Positions 15,565 through 23,215 of a stretch of 24,341 nucleotides of DNA are shown here, one piece after another. The stretch is taken from positions 1-24,341 of the IMG/VR virus record IMGVR_UViG_3300025151_000295. One strand, 5' to 3'. The position numbers and the translations under genes were made by a program. Source of the stretch: a virus. The notes under the pieces were generated by a model. The model saw only the letters and a list, made by a program, of their open reading frames with translations, ran no database searches and had not been told where the DNA came from. The first letter of the stretch is position 1. Each line of letters starts with the position of its first letter.

Positions 15565-15902
15565 TGGCTACAACACCAACCCCGTTTTTTGATCCACAGT
15601 TATTAGGGACAAGTATAGGGACTCTCTATACTACGCCAGCATCCACCACGTCTATTATTAAGCATCTAGCCTTAAAGAATGTTACGACTGGAGTCGTGGA
15701 GGTTACTATTCACATCGTTCCAGCTGGTGGAGTTGCTGGGGATGCAAACGAAGCATTTAAGCGAAAGCTGGCCGGTGAGGAAGATATTCAGGTATACTCT
15801 TTAATTAATGAGAATTTAGAAACAGGCGCAACAATCCAAGCCTTATGTGATACGGCAAGTGCGGTATCTATTCGGGGCGGTGGTAATGAGGTTGTAAGTT
15901 GA
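15564..15902 (+). CDS. Small beta-sandwich putative virion protein
   Basis: The protein has 112 residues, starting at a TAATG overlap with AGAGAGG upstream. It is beta-type with a conserved-looking order: LYTTPASTTSIIKHLALKN (about 21-39), VVEVTIHIVPAGG, then VYSLINENLETGATIQALCD and VSIRGGGNEVVS. The pattern 'TTSIIKHLALKNVTTGVVEVTI' is one I associate with small virion or appendage proteins in marine phages. I cannot name a family. The next gene starts at a TTGA overlap with its stop codon, so it belongs to the same coupled cassette as its neighbours. Confidence 0.7.
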   Translation: MATTPTPFFDPQLLGTSIGTLYTTPASTTSIIKHLALKNVTTGVVEVTIHIVPAGGVAGDANEAFKRKLAGEEDIQVYSLINENLETGATIQALCDTASAVSIRGGGNEVVS

Positions 15903-16060
15903 GGGTAGCTACTCTTGATGACAAACCATGGATGGATGAGTTGATAAGGTCTGAATGGGCGAATGTATCGGATGATCATTCTGATATTGATAATATTTAT
16001 TTTGATCCATCTAGGATGATTAGTTATATAGATGATGGCTTCATTGCTAATATAGAATAG
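15899..16060 (+). CDS. 53-residue protein resembling a GNAT N-terminus
   Basis: TTG at 15899 forms a TTGA overlap with the preceding stop and has GAGG (15888-15891) 7 bases upstream. The product begins MRVATLDDKPWMDELIRSEW and ends ISYIDDGFIANIE. The start, 'R.AT.DD.P.(M/I).EL', resembles the first strand and helix of GNAT acetyltransferases, a family encoded in the structural module of some podoviruses. The acetyl-CoA-binding core (R/Q-x-x-G-x-G/A) is absent because the frame stops at 16058-16060. It may be a truncated remnant or an unrelated acidic small protein. Confidence 0.5.
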   Translation: MRVATLDDKPWMDELIRSEWANVSDDHSDIDNIYFDPSRMISYIDDGFIANIE

Positions 16061-16069
16061 GGGTGTATT

Positions 16070-16504
16070 ATGGTATGGGGTGCGATACTAGGTGGTGCCG
16101 CTGGTTTATTGACCGCGCATCAACAATCAAAGGCAGCAAAGAAAGCGTCTAGCGCGCAGGAAAGAGCAGCAGATGAAGCGGCACAAGTCCAGCGTGAAGC
16201 CATGCAATCATTTAGAATGGCCTCAGAGCCCTTCAGATTTGGTGCACAGCAGTCTATTAACCCTCTTTTAAGCCTGTTAGGTATAGCGCCCGTAGCCCTT
16301 CCTACAACGCCTGTTTTTGACATGATGACAGGGTTGCCTAGGCCAGATCCCACAGACAGGATAGCGGAGATTAATGCTAGACTTGAAGAATTAAGAGCTA
16401 TTAGACCGCCTGACGAAAGCAATAATCCGATGGTTTTTAAGGATCCTAATCGAATGCCTGGCAACATTTCTAATCGCTTGCCTAAAGATAAGCTTGGGGG
16501 TTAA
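16070..16504 (+). CDS. Putative ejection (internal virion) protein, N-terminal-type half
   Basis: The protein has 144 residues. ATG is at 16070 with AGGGG (16059-16063) upstream. It has a Gly/Ala-rich hydrophobic N-terminus (WGAILGGAAGLLTAHQQ), then a long Ala/Gln/Lys helix (about 20-60) and SEPFRFGAQQSINPLLSLLG. This order resembles the N-terminal part of DNA-transfer/ejection proteins (P22 gp7/gp14 or p32 type), in which a glycine zipper helix is followed by a Q/A helix and 'PF..G..A...L..LLG'. The rest is polar, with DRIAEINARLEELR. It ends in KLGG on a G5 run just before the next gene, which carries what looks like the complementary C-terminal half. Confidence 0.65.
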   Translation: MVWGAILGGAAGLLTAHQQSKAAKKASSAQERAADEAAQVQREAMQSFRMASEPFRFGAQQSINPLLSLLGIAPVALPTTPVFDMMTGLPRPDPTDRIAEINARLEELRAIRPPDESNNPMVFKDPNRMPGNISNRLPKDKLGG

Positions 16505-16506
16505 TC

Positions 16507-17565
16507 ATGCCAGTAAAATACTTTTCATCCAAGAAGGGCCGTACTCTAAACCCTGAATGGGTGTGGTGGGAACAGGCAAAGGAAAATCTAGGCATAGACC
16601 ATGTGCCATCTGTGAAGGGTGGAACGTCCCGACAGGGTAAGCTGGTTGCAGAAGAAGTAGAAAGGCTTAAACTTGAAGCTGCTGGTATACAGGACAAGCC
16701 TGTTAATGATCTAACACAGGAGGAGAAAAAAGCTTTTGATGATGCTTATATATTAGATGAGCAGGTAACTTCACCCGAAGTTGATAAGGCTTTGAAGTCT
16801 TTTTGGCCTGGGCCTACTGGTGACATGAGTAGAGTCGGACTAGGGCCAAGGCGTGAGGAATTTGTAAAGGAAGCAGCAGCAAGGCCTGCGCCTGTAGCTG
16901 ATATGCAGCCAGACGCTATACAATCTGAAATCGCCGAACTAGAAGCAGAATTAGCCACTTTAACGCCTCAGACACCTGAAGTTATTGACGGTCAATTAGC
17001 TGGCTTCACTCCACCTCAAGCACCTGAATTACCTGGCGCTGAGATCTTAGAGAACCCACTTTTAAAAGCGATACAGGATGACGTTCAAAGGCGTGTTTTT
17101 GCTGGCCAAGCTTCACGAAGAAGAATAGCGCCTACTGAAACAGCCGTCGCTTTACAAAATGCGTTAATGCCAAATGCTTTAAACCTTGGATTGACTCAGC
17201 AAGCAAGAGAGCAGGAACAGCAACAGCAGAACATCTCTAATTTAATGAGATTATTTGGAATGGGTGGGAATATCGCAGCAGGCCAAGGAACAGTTGGAAC
17301 CACAGCGGCCGGTGGGATAGGCTCAGCATTGCAAGCAGGTGGAGCAGCACAAGCGGGCGGTGCGTTAGGGCAAGCTCAAGCGATAGGCGGTGGATTGACT
17401 AGTCTTTTCGGGCAAGGTGGGTCATTCCAAGGCTTATTTAACCAGCCCTCCCCCGTTCAGCATTTTACCGGTGAATACGGTGGGGTATCAGGCTGGAGAC
17501 CCATAGTTCAAGGCGAGGTCGCGGCTGGGCCGCTAACTGGATCGGGATCTTTTTTCGGGCCTTAA
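16507..17565 (+). CDS. Putative ejection (internal virion) protein, C-terminal-type half
   Basis: The protein has 352 residues. ATG is at 16507, preceded by GGGGG (16496-16500) at 6 bases. The first 120 residues are charged and unfamiliar. A helical IQSEIAELEAELATL segment lies at about 138-152. From about 180 on, the sequence resembles the C-terminal part of phage DNA-transfer proteins: NPLLKAIQDDVQRRVFAGQA, a Q-rich helix (QQAREQEQQQQNISNLMRLF) and a Gly/Ala/Gln low-complexity tail (about 255-305). Such proteins are stored in the head and injected with the DNA to form a conduit. Predicted flexible and partly disordered. Function is inferred from texture and from position before two further ejection-type genes. 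Confidence 0.65.
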   Translation: MPVKYFSSKKGRTLNPEWVWWEQAKENLGIDHVPSVKGGTSRQGKLVAEEVERLKLEAAGIQDKPVNDLTQEEKKAFDDAYILDEQVTSPEVDKALKSFWPGPTGDMSRVGLGPRREEFVKEAAARPAPVADMQPDAIQSEIAELEAELATLTPQTPEVIDGQLAGFTPPQAPELPGAEILENPLLKAIQDDVQRRVFAGQASRRRIAPTETAVALQNALMPNALNLGLTQQAREQEQQQQNISNLMRLFGMGGNIAAGQGTVGTTAAGGIGSALQAGGAAQAGGALGQAQAIGGGLTSLFGQGGSFQGLFNQPSPVQHFTGEYGGVSGWRPIVQGEVAAGPLTGSGSFFGP

Positions 17566-17581
17566 TGAAAAAGGTGAAGAT

Positions 17582-18664
17582 ATGATAGATATACCGCACG
17601 CAATCAGAGCAATGCAGCAAGCAAATCAGGCTCAAGAGTTTAATCAGCTAAAGATGATGCAGGCTAGGCAGGCTTTCCCGATTCAACAGCAGCTACAACA
17701 GCTAAAGCTACAACAAGCTCAACAGTCTTTACCAATGCTGCAACAGCTACAACAGCTAAAAATGCAACAGGTTCAACAGAATCTAGCGATGGGAGAGCAG
17801 GAGCAGCAAGCACAACAAGCTCAAGCGCAAAGAGCTCAGGCGGTGATGCTTGGCAATCTAGCAGAGCAGGCGTTAAACATTGAGGATGAGGACGTAAGAA
17901 ACACCTTCATTCTAGGCGCAGCTCAAAAAGCGGGGGTGCCTTTAGACGACCCAAGTCAGGTTACTGATGACGATTTGCAACAGATGGTAGCGGTTAGGAA
18001 CGTTATACAGCCAGGCACAAGAGATTCCAAGTTTGGCCGAGCATTTCAGGCGGTTGACGATCAAGGAAATTTAGTTTGGGCTCAGGTTGACGACCAAGGA
18101 AGAAAGCGGGTTATAGAGGGTTTGCGCCCCCTTGATATACAGCAGCAGCGGCTAGACTTGAGAAGGGAGATTGCTACAGGCAAGGCAGAGAGGGAAGAGA
18201 AGAAGTTTGAAGCAAAAGAAAAAGAGGTGAGAGAAACAAAACAAGCAGACATGAACGCATTAACTAACACGCTCTCGCAAGTTGACGCGATTATTAATGA
18301 CCCCGACTTTAGCGGGGCTGTTGGCCTTATAGATCAATTTACAGCTAGAGCGGGCGCGGCTTTCGGTACTAAGGCTGGCGTAGTAAATAGAAGGGCTGGT
18401 CGCCTCCTTAATACATCTATAGTTAAGATAGCTAAGAGCTTAGGGGCCAACCCCACAGACCGAGATATGGTCATATTGAAAAATACTCAGCCAGACCTAA
18501 GCGACCAGCCAAAAGTATGGCAGGACTGGTATGAAAATGAATTAATTCCAGCGGTTAACGCAAGACTTAGCGCTGCCGGGCAGGATGAAATAAGGCCTAT
18601 TAGTCCTGAACAGAGTGAAGTCAGGCGAAGACGTTACAACCCACAAACGAGGCAATTTGAATAA
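17582..18664 (+). CDS. Putative DNA-ejection protein with Gln-rich helical repeats
   Basis: The protein has 360 residues. ATG is at 17582 after AAGGTGA. The N-terminus is a Gln/Leu/Met-rich helix containing three 18-residue repeats (residues 14-67). A globular helical region follows (about 75-130; NIEDEDVRNTFILGAAQKAG), then a beta-hairpin-like segment (GRAFQAVDDQGNLVWAQVDD), a charged coiled coil (about 195-230), and a helical C-terminal domain with LLNTSIVKIAKSLGANPTD and KVWQDWYENELIPAVNARL. This architecture is common to phage internal virion/injection proteins. It overlaps the next gene by a TAATG junction. The exact P22 counterpart (gp7, gp20 or gp14) cannot be assigned by eye. Confidence 0.72.
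   Translation: MIDIPHAIRAMQQANQAQEFNQLKMMQARQAFPIQQQLQQLKLQQAQQSLPMLQQLQQLKMQQVQQNLAMGEQEQQAQQAQAQRAQAVMLGNLAEQALNIEDEDVRNTFILGAAQKAGVPLDDPSQVTDDDLQQMVAVRNVIQPGTRDSKFGRAFQAVDDQGNLVWAQVDDQGRKRVIEGLRPLDIQQQRLDLRREIATGKAEREEKKFEAKEKEVRETKQADMNALTNTLSQVDAIINDPDFSGAVGLIDQFTARAGAAFGTKAGVVNRRAGRLLNTSIVKIAKSLGANPTDRDMVILKNTQPDLSDQPKVWQDWYENELIPAVNARLSAAGQDEIRPISPEQSEVRRRRYNPQTRQFE
17621..17782 (+). repeat. Three tandem 54-bp units (18 aa each)
   Basis: The units code for residues 14-31, 32-49 and 50-67 of the ejection protein, with common core (F/L)-x-Q-L-K-(M/L)-x-Q. Units 2 and 3 share the identical 17-mer CAGCTACAACAGCTAAA at 17690-17706 and 17744-17760, exactly 54 bases apart. Unit 1 is more diverged. 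Confidence 0.85.
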
Positions 18665-20814
18665 TGCCAACTATTGTTGAAGTGAACGGAGAAGAATTAG
18701 AGTTTCCTGACTCCATGAGTGATGAGGAAATAAAAGCCGTGTTGGATGAGCAGTTCTCTACTGGCCAGCCTGAGTTAACTGCTCAAGGTGGAGGCCCGTT
18801 AGGAGAGGTTCTAGGCGGTCTAGAAACTGCTGGAACTGTTGTAAGTTCTGCAATAGCTGAGCCTATAGCCGGGCTTGCGGGCTTAAGCTCTGGCGTTATA
18901 GACATTGCAACAGGGCGGCCGTTTCAAGGTGGTGACGTGGTTGAGATGGTGCGGGACGCTCTTACATATGATCCCCGAACACCGGAAGGTGAAAGGAATA
19001 TACAAAGAATAGGCCAATTTTTAGAGCCTGTAGCTGAAGCAATGGAAGCAGCAGAAGAAACAACCGGTGAGGTTGGGTTTGAGGCTGGCGGGCCGTTCGT
19101 TGGTGCTTTGGCTTCGGCTCTCCCCGCTTTAGGGTTAGAGCTTTTGGGCGTTGGCGCGCCTAAAGCAGCGGCTAAGATTGCAAAAAGCAGAGCGGGCGTT
19201 TTATCTGAAGAGGCAGGGAAGATATCAAAGCAAGCTGATGACATGGCGAAGTTAGCTAGAGCTGAAGATCTAGAAAGTGTCGTCGAACAGATCTCAAGGG
19301 CTGACATTGATGACATGGCCGAGATAGTAGATTTGGACCCGGCATTCATAAAAGCTTCGGATGAATTAGGCGTTGATGTTGAACCGCTTGCGTCCTTTGC
19401 CAGTAAGAATCCACAATTCAGAAGTATTGAACAGGCTTTATCAGCCATCCCAGGCTCTGAGCTTGATGCTCAAGGCAGGGCGTTCGTAGGTGCGGTGAGC
19501 AAAAAGGCTGATACTTTAATTGAAAGGTATGGTGGGACCCTTGATAAAGCCAATTTAAGCGAGAGATTTAGGCAGGAGACCTTTGCTACTATTGACCAAC
19601 TTTTTGAACAGGCTGATGAGCTATACAATAAGTTAGATAACGCCATACCTAAAACTACATCCGTCAATCCTACGCAAACTTTAGCGTTTATAAACAAAAA
19701 AGGGCTTGAGGGTAAGCTACCGCCACTGCTTGCGGAAATTAAAAAGGATCTAACCCCGGAAACTAAAAGAGTAGTAGGCGTTACTGGATTGACTACTGAT
19801 GTTCCAACTAAGCAGGCAACCTTTGGCAGGCTAGCCCAGTTAAGGCGCGATGTGGGCCAAGCTATACAAAAAGGAACGGGGCCATTCAAGGACGCTGAAA
19901 CAGGCTTATTGAAGGCCGTATATTCAAGGATGAGGACAGACCAAGATAATGTAGCTAAAGCTAGGAAGATATTTGACGTTTCAAAAGCTGCTGATGGTCT
20001 AGTGATTCAAAGGAAGATGCTAGAGGACTCCATGAAAAGGCTTTTGGGAAATAAGCTTTCCGGAACCTTAACCGTCAAGGGTGGCACCGAGATACGCAGG
20101 CTTGTTAAACAAGGCGACATACAAAGGTTCAAAGAGTTTGTTAACGACGTACCTGAAGCCTTTAGGCAGGAGGTTGTGGTATCTGCTTTGAACGATATTT
20201 TCAAAGGTCGCGGAGTAAACCAACAGGCTTTAAATGTAACTGAGTTTTCTAAATTAATGGATGACCTAGACAGGCAGCCTACGCTAAAAAACGCATTATA
20301 TAGCAACTTGCCGAGCGGTGCCGGTAGAGATCTTGATAACCTGCATAAGCTGGCGAAAGGCATAAGTGTAGCGCAACAGGACAAAGTCCGAACCGGGATA
20401 GTTACAACGCTTTTCGATGAACAAACCGGGTTGCTTAGGAAAATGATTGGCAAAGGCGCTCAAATGGCTGTAGGTGGCGCAGTAGCTAAAACTACAGGAT
20501 CTCCGTTGCTTGCTAGTGTTACTGCTGACTTCTTGAGTGCTAGGACGTCAAAATCCCAAGCCGTGGGAGATCTTTTAGCGTCTGACCAATTCAGAACCTT
20601 GATAACTGACTCGGTAAGATCGGGCGTTATTGAGGGTGGAAGAATAACGCGCAAGCTCAAGCAGGCAGAAAAGCTTATGGAGAAGAGCGAAAAATACAAG
20701 GCTTGGGCTGATACTTTATCAGAGAGTGAGAAAGCTCAACTTGCTAGCGTTGGCTTAATATCTTATTTACTTGATGAACAAGAGGTTGAAGAGAATGTCC
20801 TGGACTCCAATTAG
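18664..20814 (+). CDS. Large putative ejection/internal virion protein
   Basis: The protein has 716 residues and starts at a TAATG overlap with GAGG upstream. The N-terminus VEVNGEELEFPDSMSDEEIK (5-24) is a short motif I recognise at the start of many large phage internal virion proteins. A Gly/Ala/Pro-rich amphipathic region follows (about 40-175; EPIAGLAGLSSGVIDIATG, GGPFVGALASALPALGLELL), possibly able to insert into membrane. Then comes a long helical body (175-590) and a second hydrophobic Gly/Ala segment (about 595-630; GAQMAVGGAVAKTTGSPLLA). I see no lytic transglycosylase or peptidase motif. Position as the last and largest ejection gene before the tailspikes fits the gp16/gp20 role in forming a trans-envelope DNA channel. 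Its last 20 bases overlap the tailspike start. Confidence 0.75.
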   Translation: MPTIVEVNGEELEFPDSMSDEEIKAVLDEQFSTGQPELTAQGGGPLGEVLGGLETAGTVVSSAIAEPIAGLAGLSSGVIDIATGRPFQGGDVVEMVRDALTYDPRTPEGERNIQRIGQFLEPVAEAMEAAEETTGEVGFEAGGPFVGALASALPALGLELLGVGAPKAAAKIAKSRAGVLSEEAGKISKQADDMAKLARAEDLESVVEQISRADIDDMAEIVDLDPAFIKASDELGVDVEPLASFASKNPQFRSIEQALSAIPGSELDAQGRAFVGAVSKKADTLIERYGGTLDKANLSERFRQETFATIDQLFEQADELYNKLDNAIPKTTSVNPTQTLAFINKKGLEGKLPPLLAEIKKDLTPETKRVVGVTGLTTDVPTKQATFGRLAQLRRDVGQAIQKGTGPFKDAETGLLKAVYSRMRTDQDNVAKARKIFDVSKAADGLVIQRKMLEDSMKRLLGNKLSGTLTVKGGTEIRRLVKQGDIQRFKEFVNDVPEAFRQEVVVSALNDIFKGRGVNQQALNVTEFSKLMDDLDRQPTLKNALYSNLPSGAGRDLDNLHKLAKGISVAQQDKVRTGIVTTLFDEQTGLLRKMIGKGAQMAVGGAVAKTTGSPLLASVTADFLSARTSKSQAVGDLLASDQFRTLITDSVRSGVIEGGRITRKLKQAEKLMEKSEKYKAWADTLSESEKAQLASVGLISYLLDEQEVEENVLDSN

Positions 20815-23203
20815 TGGAACAGTACCGCAATACCAACAGAGCACTGGAGACCTTGCTAGTGCGTACTATTTAAAAGCCTACGCTGCGGGGACATCCACAG
20901 CTATAAACATGGCCACCGATTCCACTGGAGGCACCACGCTAGATAAAATCCAAATAAACTCTAGCGGTTATCCTGTAAATTCTAGCGGTGGTGTGATAAT
21001 CCCTCACGTATCTCAAGCGTATAAACTAGTCCTATATAAAAACTCAACCGACGCTGACAACAACACAACAGCCAATGCTGATTGGGTTATTGATAGCCTA
21101 TCTCAGAGTGCAGCAGCGGTATCTAGTCAGAATGTTGAGATTGAGTATCAAAACGGTTCAGCAGCTACTGCTAACAAGTTCACCCTTGCTAGACTTGTAT
21201 ATACGGTTGGTGTGAATAATCTAGCGATCTTTGAAAACGGACAAAGATTAAGATTAGGCTCAAGCTACGACTACACAGAGACCTCTAGCACTGAAGTAAC
21301 CTTAACTTATACCCCATTGGATAACGCTGTATATACGTTCGTGCAAGGTGAAACGACCACATCTACAGTATCAGACGCTTCAGCAGTAACTTACACCCCC
21401 TCCGGATCTGGAGCTGTTGCTACTAATGTTCAGGCTAAGTTGCGGGAGAGTGTTTCGGTAAAGGATTTTGGTGCGGTTGGTGATGGGGTTACTGATGATA
21501 GTAGCGCGATAAATTCGGCGCTATCAGCATCTAAAGTTGTGAGGATTCCCCAGAATTTTTCGTGCTTGATATCGTCCAATATAGACGTGCCTTCATCTGG
21601 CTGCTCAATAGTTGGTGAAGGATTTACAAGTAAAATAATATTCTCAGGGAATAACCGCAGGATCAATACTAATTACGGCGACTTTGCCATGATGAATTTA
21701 GAAGTTGACGGGCAGAAGCCTACCGTGGGGTATGAGACAACGGACAATACAGACTATGGATGCCTAGTTGGAGATTCTGTAGCCGGCACTATCTCAGGCT
21801 TTCTTTTTGATAGGGTGCGGTTTAAGGATATCGGGCTTGATGGAATCAGGCTAGAAAATTGTAGTAATGTTACAACAACAGAAACATGTGAATTTATTAA
21901 TTGCAGAAGGTGGGGAGTAACTATCATTCCTGACGCTTACGCGATGGATAACGTAAGCATAAAAGGGTATTTTGATTCAGATTACGGTGGAGGACCTGTA
22001 GGCAAGGAGTACCCACTAGGCGCTGTGGATACCGAGCCAAATGCGGCACATCCTTCGCTAGACATGACTAACATTAGATATTCGGACATTCATTCAAACA
22101 CCGGCGAGATAGCTATACTAGACAAAGAATTTGATACTCTCGACTCGACCATGACTAACGTTAGTGTCACTAATGGCGTACTGAGGGTTTATAACAATAG
22201 GTTTAATATTAAGGGCGCAGATGTTAGCGGGTCATCTGGTTACTTTAAGGCAGATATTACAGACTCAATAGCTACTGAGATTAATCACGTAGATGTAACC
22301 TTTACAAATACCGGCAGGTCAGAGGTTAGGGACTCAACAAACAACAGGTTGAATCTGATAGCGGCTGATTATGTTGACGAGTCAGCGCTAGGTATAGGTG
22401 TTTCAAGCTCTGGAACTGGAACTTCATCGGGCAAGGTTTTAACAGACGTTGATGGGGAGTCTGTTTATTTAAGACAAATGAGCCTAACCACCGGAACAGG
22501 AACATACCTATTCCCACAAACCCTTAACGCGACAATATCCACTAACGACCAAGTTATACTTTATTTAGAGGTGGAAAGGACGGATAGCAATATCGTGACC
22601 GCTCCATTCTTCTTTGTGAGCATTGGGTCTGCTGGAAATATCGTTTCAACAACAAAGTTACTTAGCACTGGCGTTAATAAGATGTGCATTGCTTTGCAGT
22701 CTGGCGCTACCGTCGCCTCATGCCCAATAAACTTTGGCCTAAGCGGTACGGTAAATGCTCAGGTAGATTGCTTAATTAGAAAATGCTTTCTTTATGTTAA
22801 CCCCGATAAGTTTAATAATGAAATGCTTGATGTTTCATCTGTTGAAGTGACGGGATCATACATTGGGACAGCAACAGGAATAAGCGGTTCGCCGTCGGGG
22901 TCTATCAGTTATACGAGGAAAGGCAACATTGTTACACTAACCATTCCTTCGGGGGTTTTCACAGGCACCAGCACTTCAACCGCTTTCACAATCACAGGGG
23001 CACCAATCATTATAAGACCTACAGCAAGTAGGGTTGGTTTAGGGCGGGGGGTTGATAACTCAGCAGGACTCACTAATCCTATTAGTATGGAGATGACCAC
23101 AGCGGGGACTCTTACAATATCCTCGGACATGGCCGGTGGAACCTGGACCGCATCCGGGACAAAGGCCGTATCGAACACAACTATTACTTACAATGTGGAG
23201 TAA
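20795..23203 (+). CDS. Tailspike 1 with pectate-lyase-type beta-helix
   Basis: The protein has 802 residues from ATG at 20795, chosen for AGAGG (20781-20785) 9 bases upstream; in-frame TTG/ATG codons at 20771/20774 lack a site. Domains are: an N-terminal particle-binding region (1-105) with TPISGTVPQYQQSTGDLAS and YYLKAYAAGTSTAIN, typical of podovirus spikes; a second beta domain (113-190; VGVNNLAIFENGQRL); the pectate-lyase superfamily entry motif VSVKDFGAVGDGVTDD at about 218-233; a right-handed beta-helix to about 560; and a C-terminal beta domain (about 685-802; SISYTRKGNIVTLTIPSG), which probably trimerises or binds receptor. It likely recognises or depolymerises surface polysaccharide. 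Catalytic residues cannot be assigned by eye. Confidence 0.9.
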   Translation: MSWTPISGTVPQYQQSTGDLASAYYLKAYAAGTSTAINMATDSTGGTTLDKIQINSSGYPVNSSGGVIIPHVSQAYKLVLYKNSTDADNNTTANADWVIDSLSQSAAAVSSQNVEIEYQNGSAATANKFTLARLVYTVGVNNLAIFENGQRLRLGSSYDYTETSSTEVTLTYTPLDNAVYTFVQGETTTSTVSDASAVTYTPSGSGAVATNVQAKLRESVSVKDFGAVGDGVTDDSSAINSALSASKVVRIPQNFSCLISSNIDVPSSGCSIVGEGFTSKIIFSGNNRRINTNYGDFAMMNLEVDGQKPTVGYETTDNTDYGCLVGDSVAGTISGFLFDRVRFKDIGLDGIRLENCSNVTTTETCEFINCRRWGVTIIPDAYAMDNVSIKGYFDSDYGGGPVGKEYPLGAVDTEPNAAHPSLDMTNIRYSDIHSNTGEIAILDKEFDTLDSTMTNVSVTNGVLRVYNNRFNIKGADVSGSSGYFKADITDSIATEINHVDVTFTNTGRSEVRDSTNNRLNLIAADYVDESALGIGVSSSGTGTSSGKVLTDVDGESVYLRQMSLTTGTGTYLFPQTLNATISTNDQVILYLEVERTDSNIVTAPFFFVSIGSAGNIVSTTKLLSTGVNKMCIALQSGATVASCPINFGLSGTVNAQVDCLIRKCFLYVNPDKFNNEMLDVSSVEVTGSYIGTATGISGSPSGSISYTRKGNIVTLTIPSGVFTGTSTSTAFTITGAPIIIRPTASRVGLGRGVDNSAGLTNPISMEMTTAGTLTISSDMAGGTWTASGTKAVSNTTITYNVE

Positions 23204-23215
23204 GAGGAAACCAAA

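Noticed and set aside
18301-18317. CCCCG/CGGGG hairpin as terminator
   Set aside because: Only a 5-bp stem with 7-base loop, no T-tract, and located in the middle of the ejection gene.
18924-19448. Long reverse-strand open frame (174 codons) opposite the large ejection gene
   Set aside because: It is Ser/Ala/Pro-rich as expected from reading the complement of Ala/Glu/Gly-rich codons, lacks a credible ribosome binding site and lies wholly inside a well-supported gene. The same holds for the other reverse-strand frames, e.g. 3364-3711, 13396-13749, 16120-16467 and 20007-20453.
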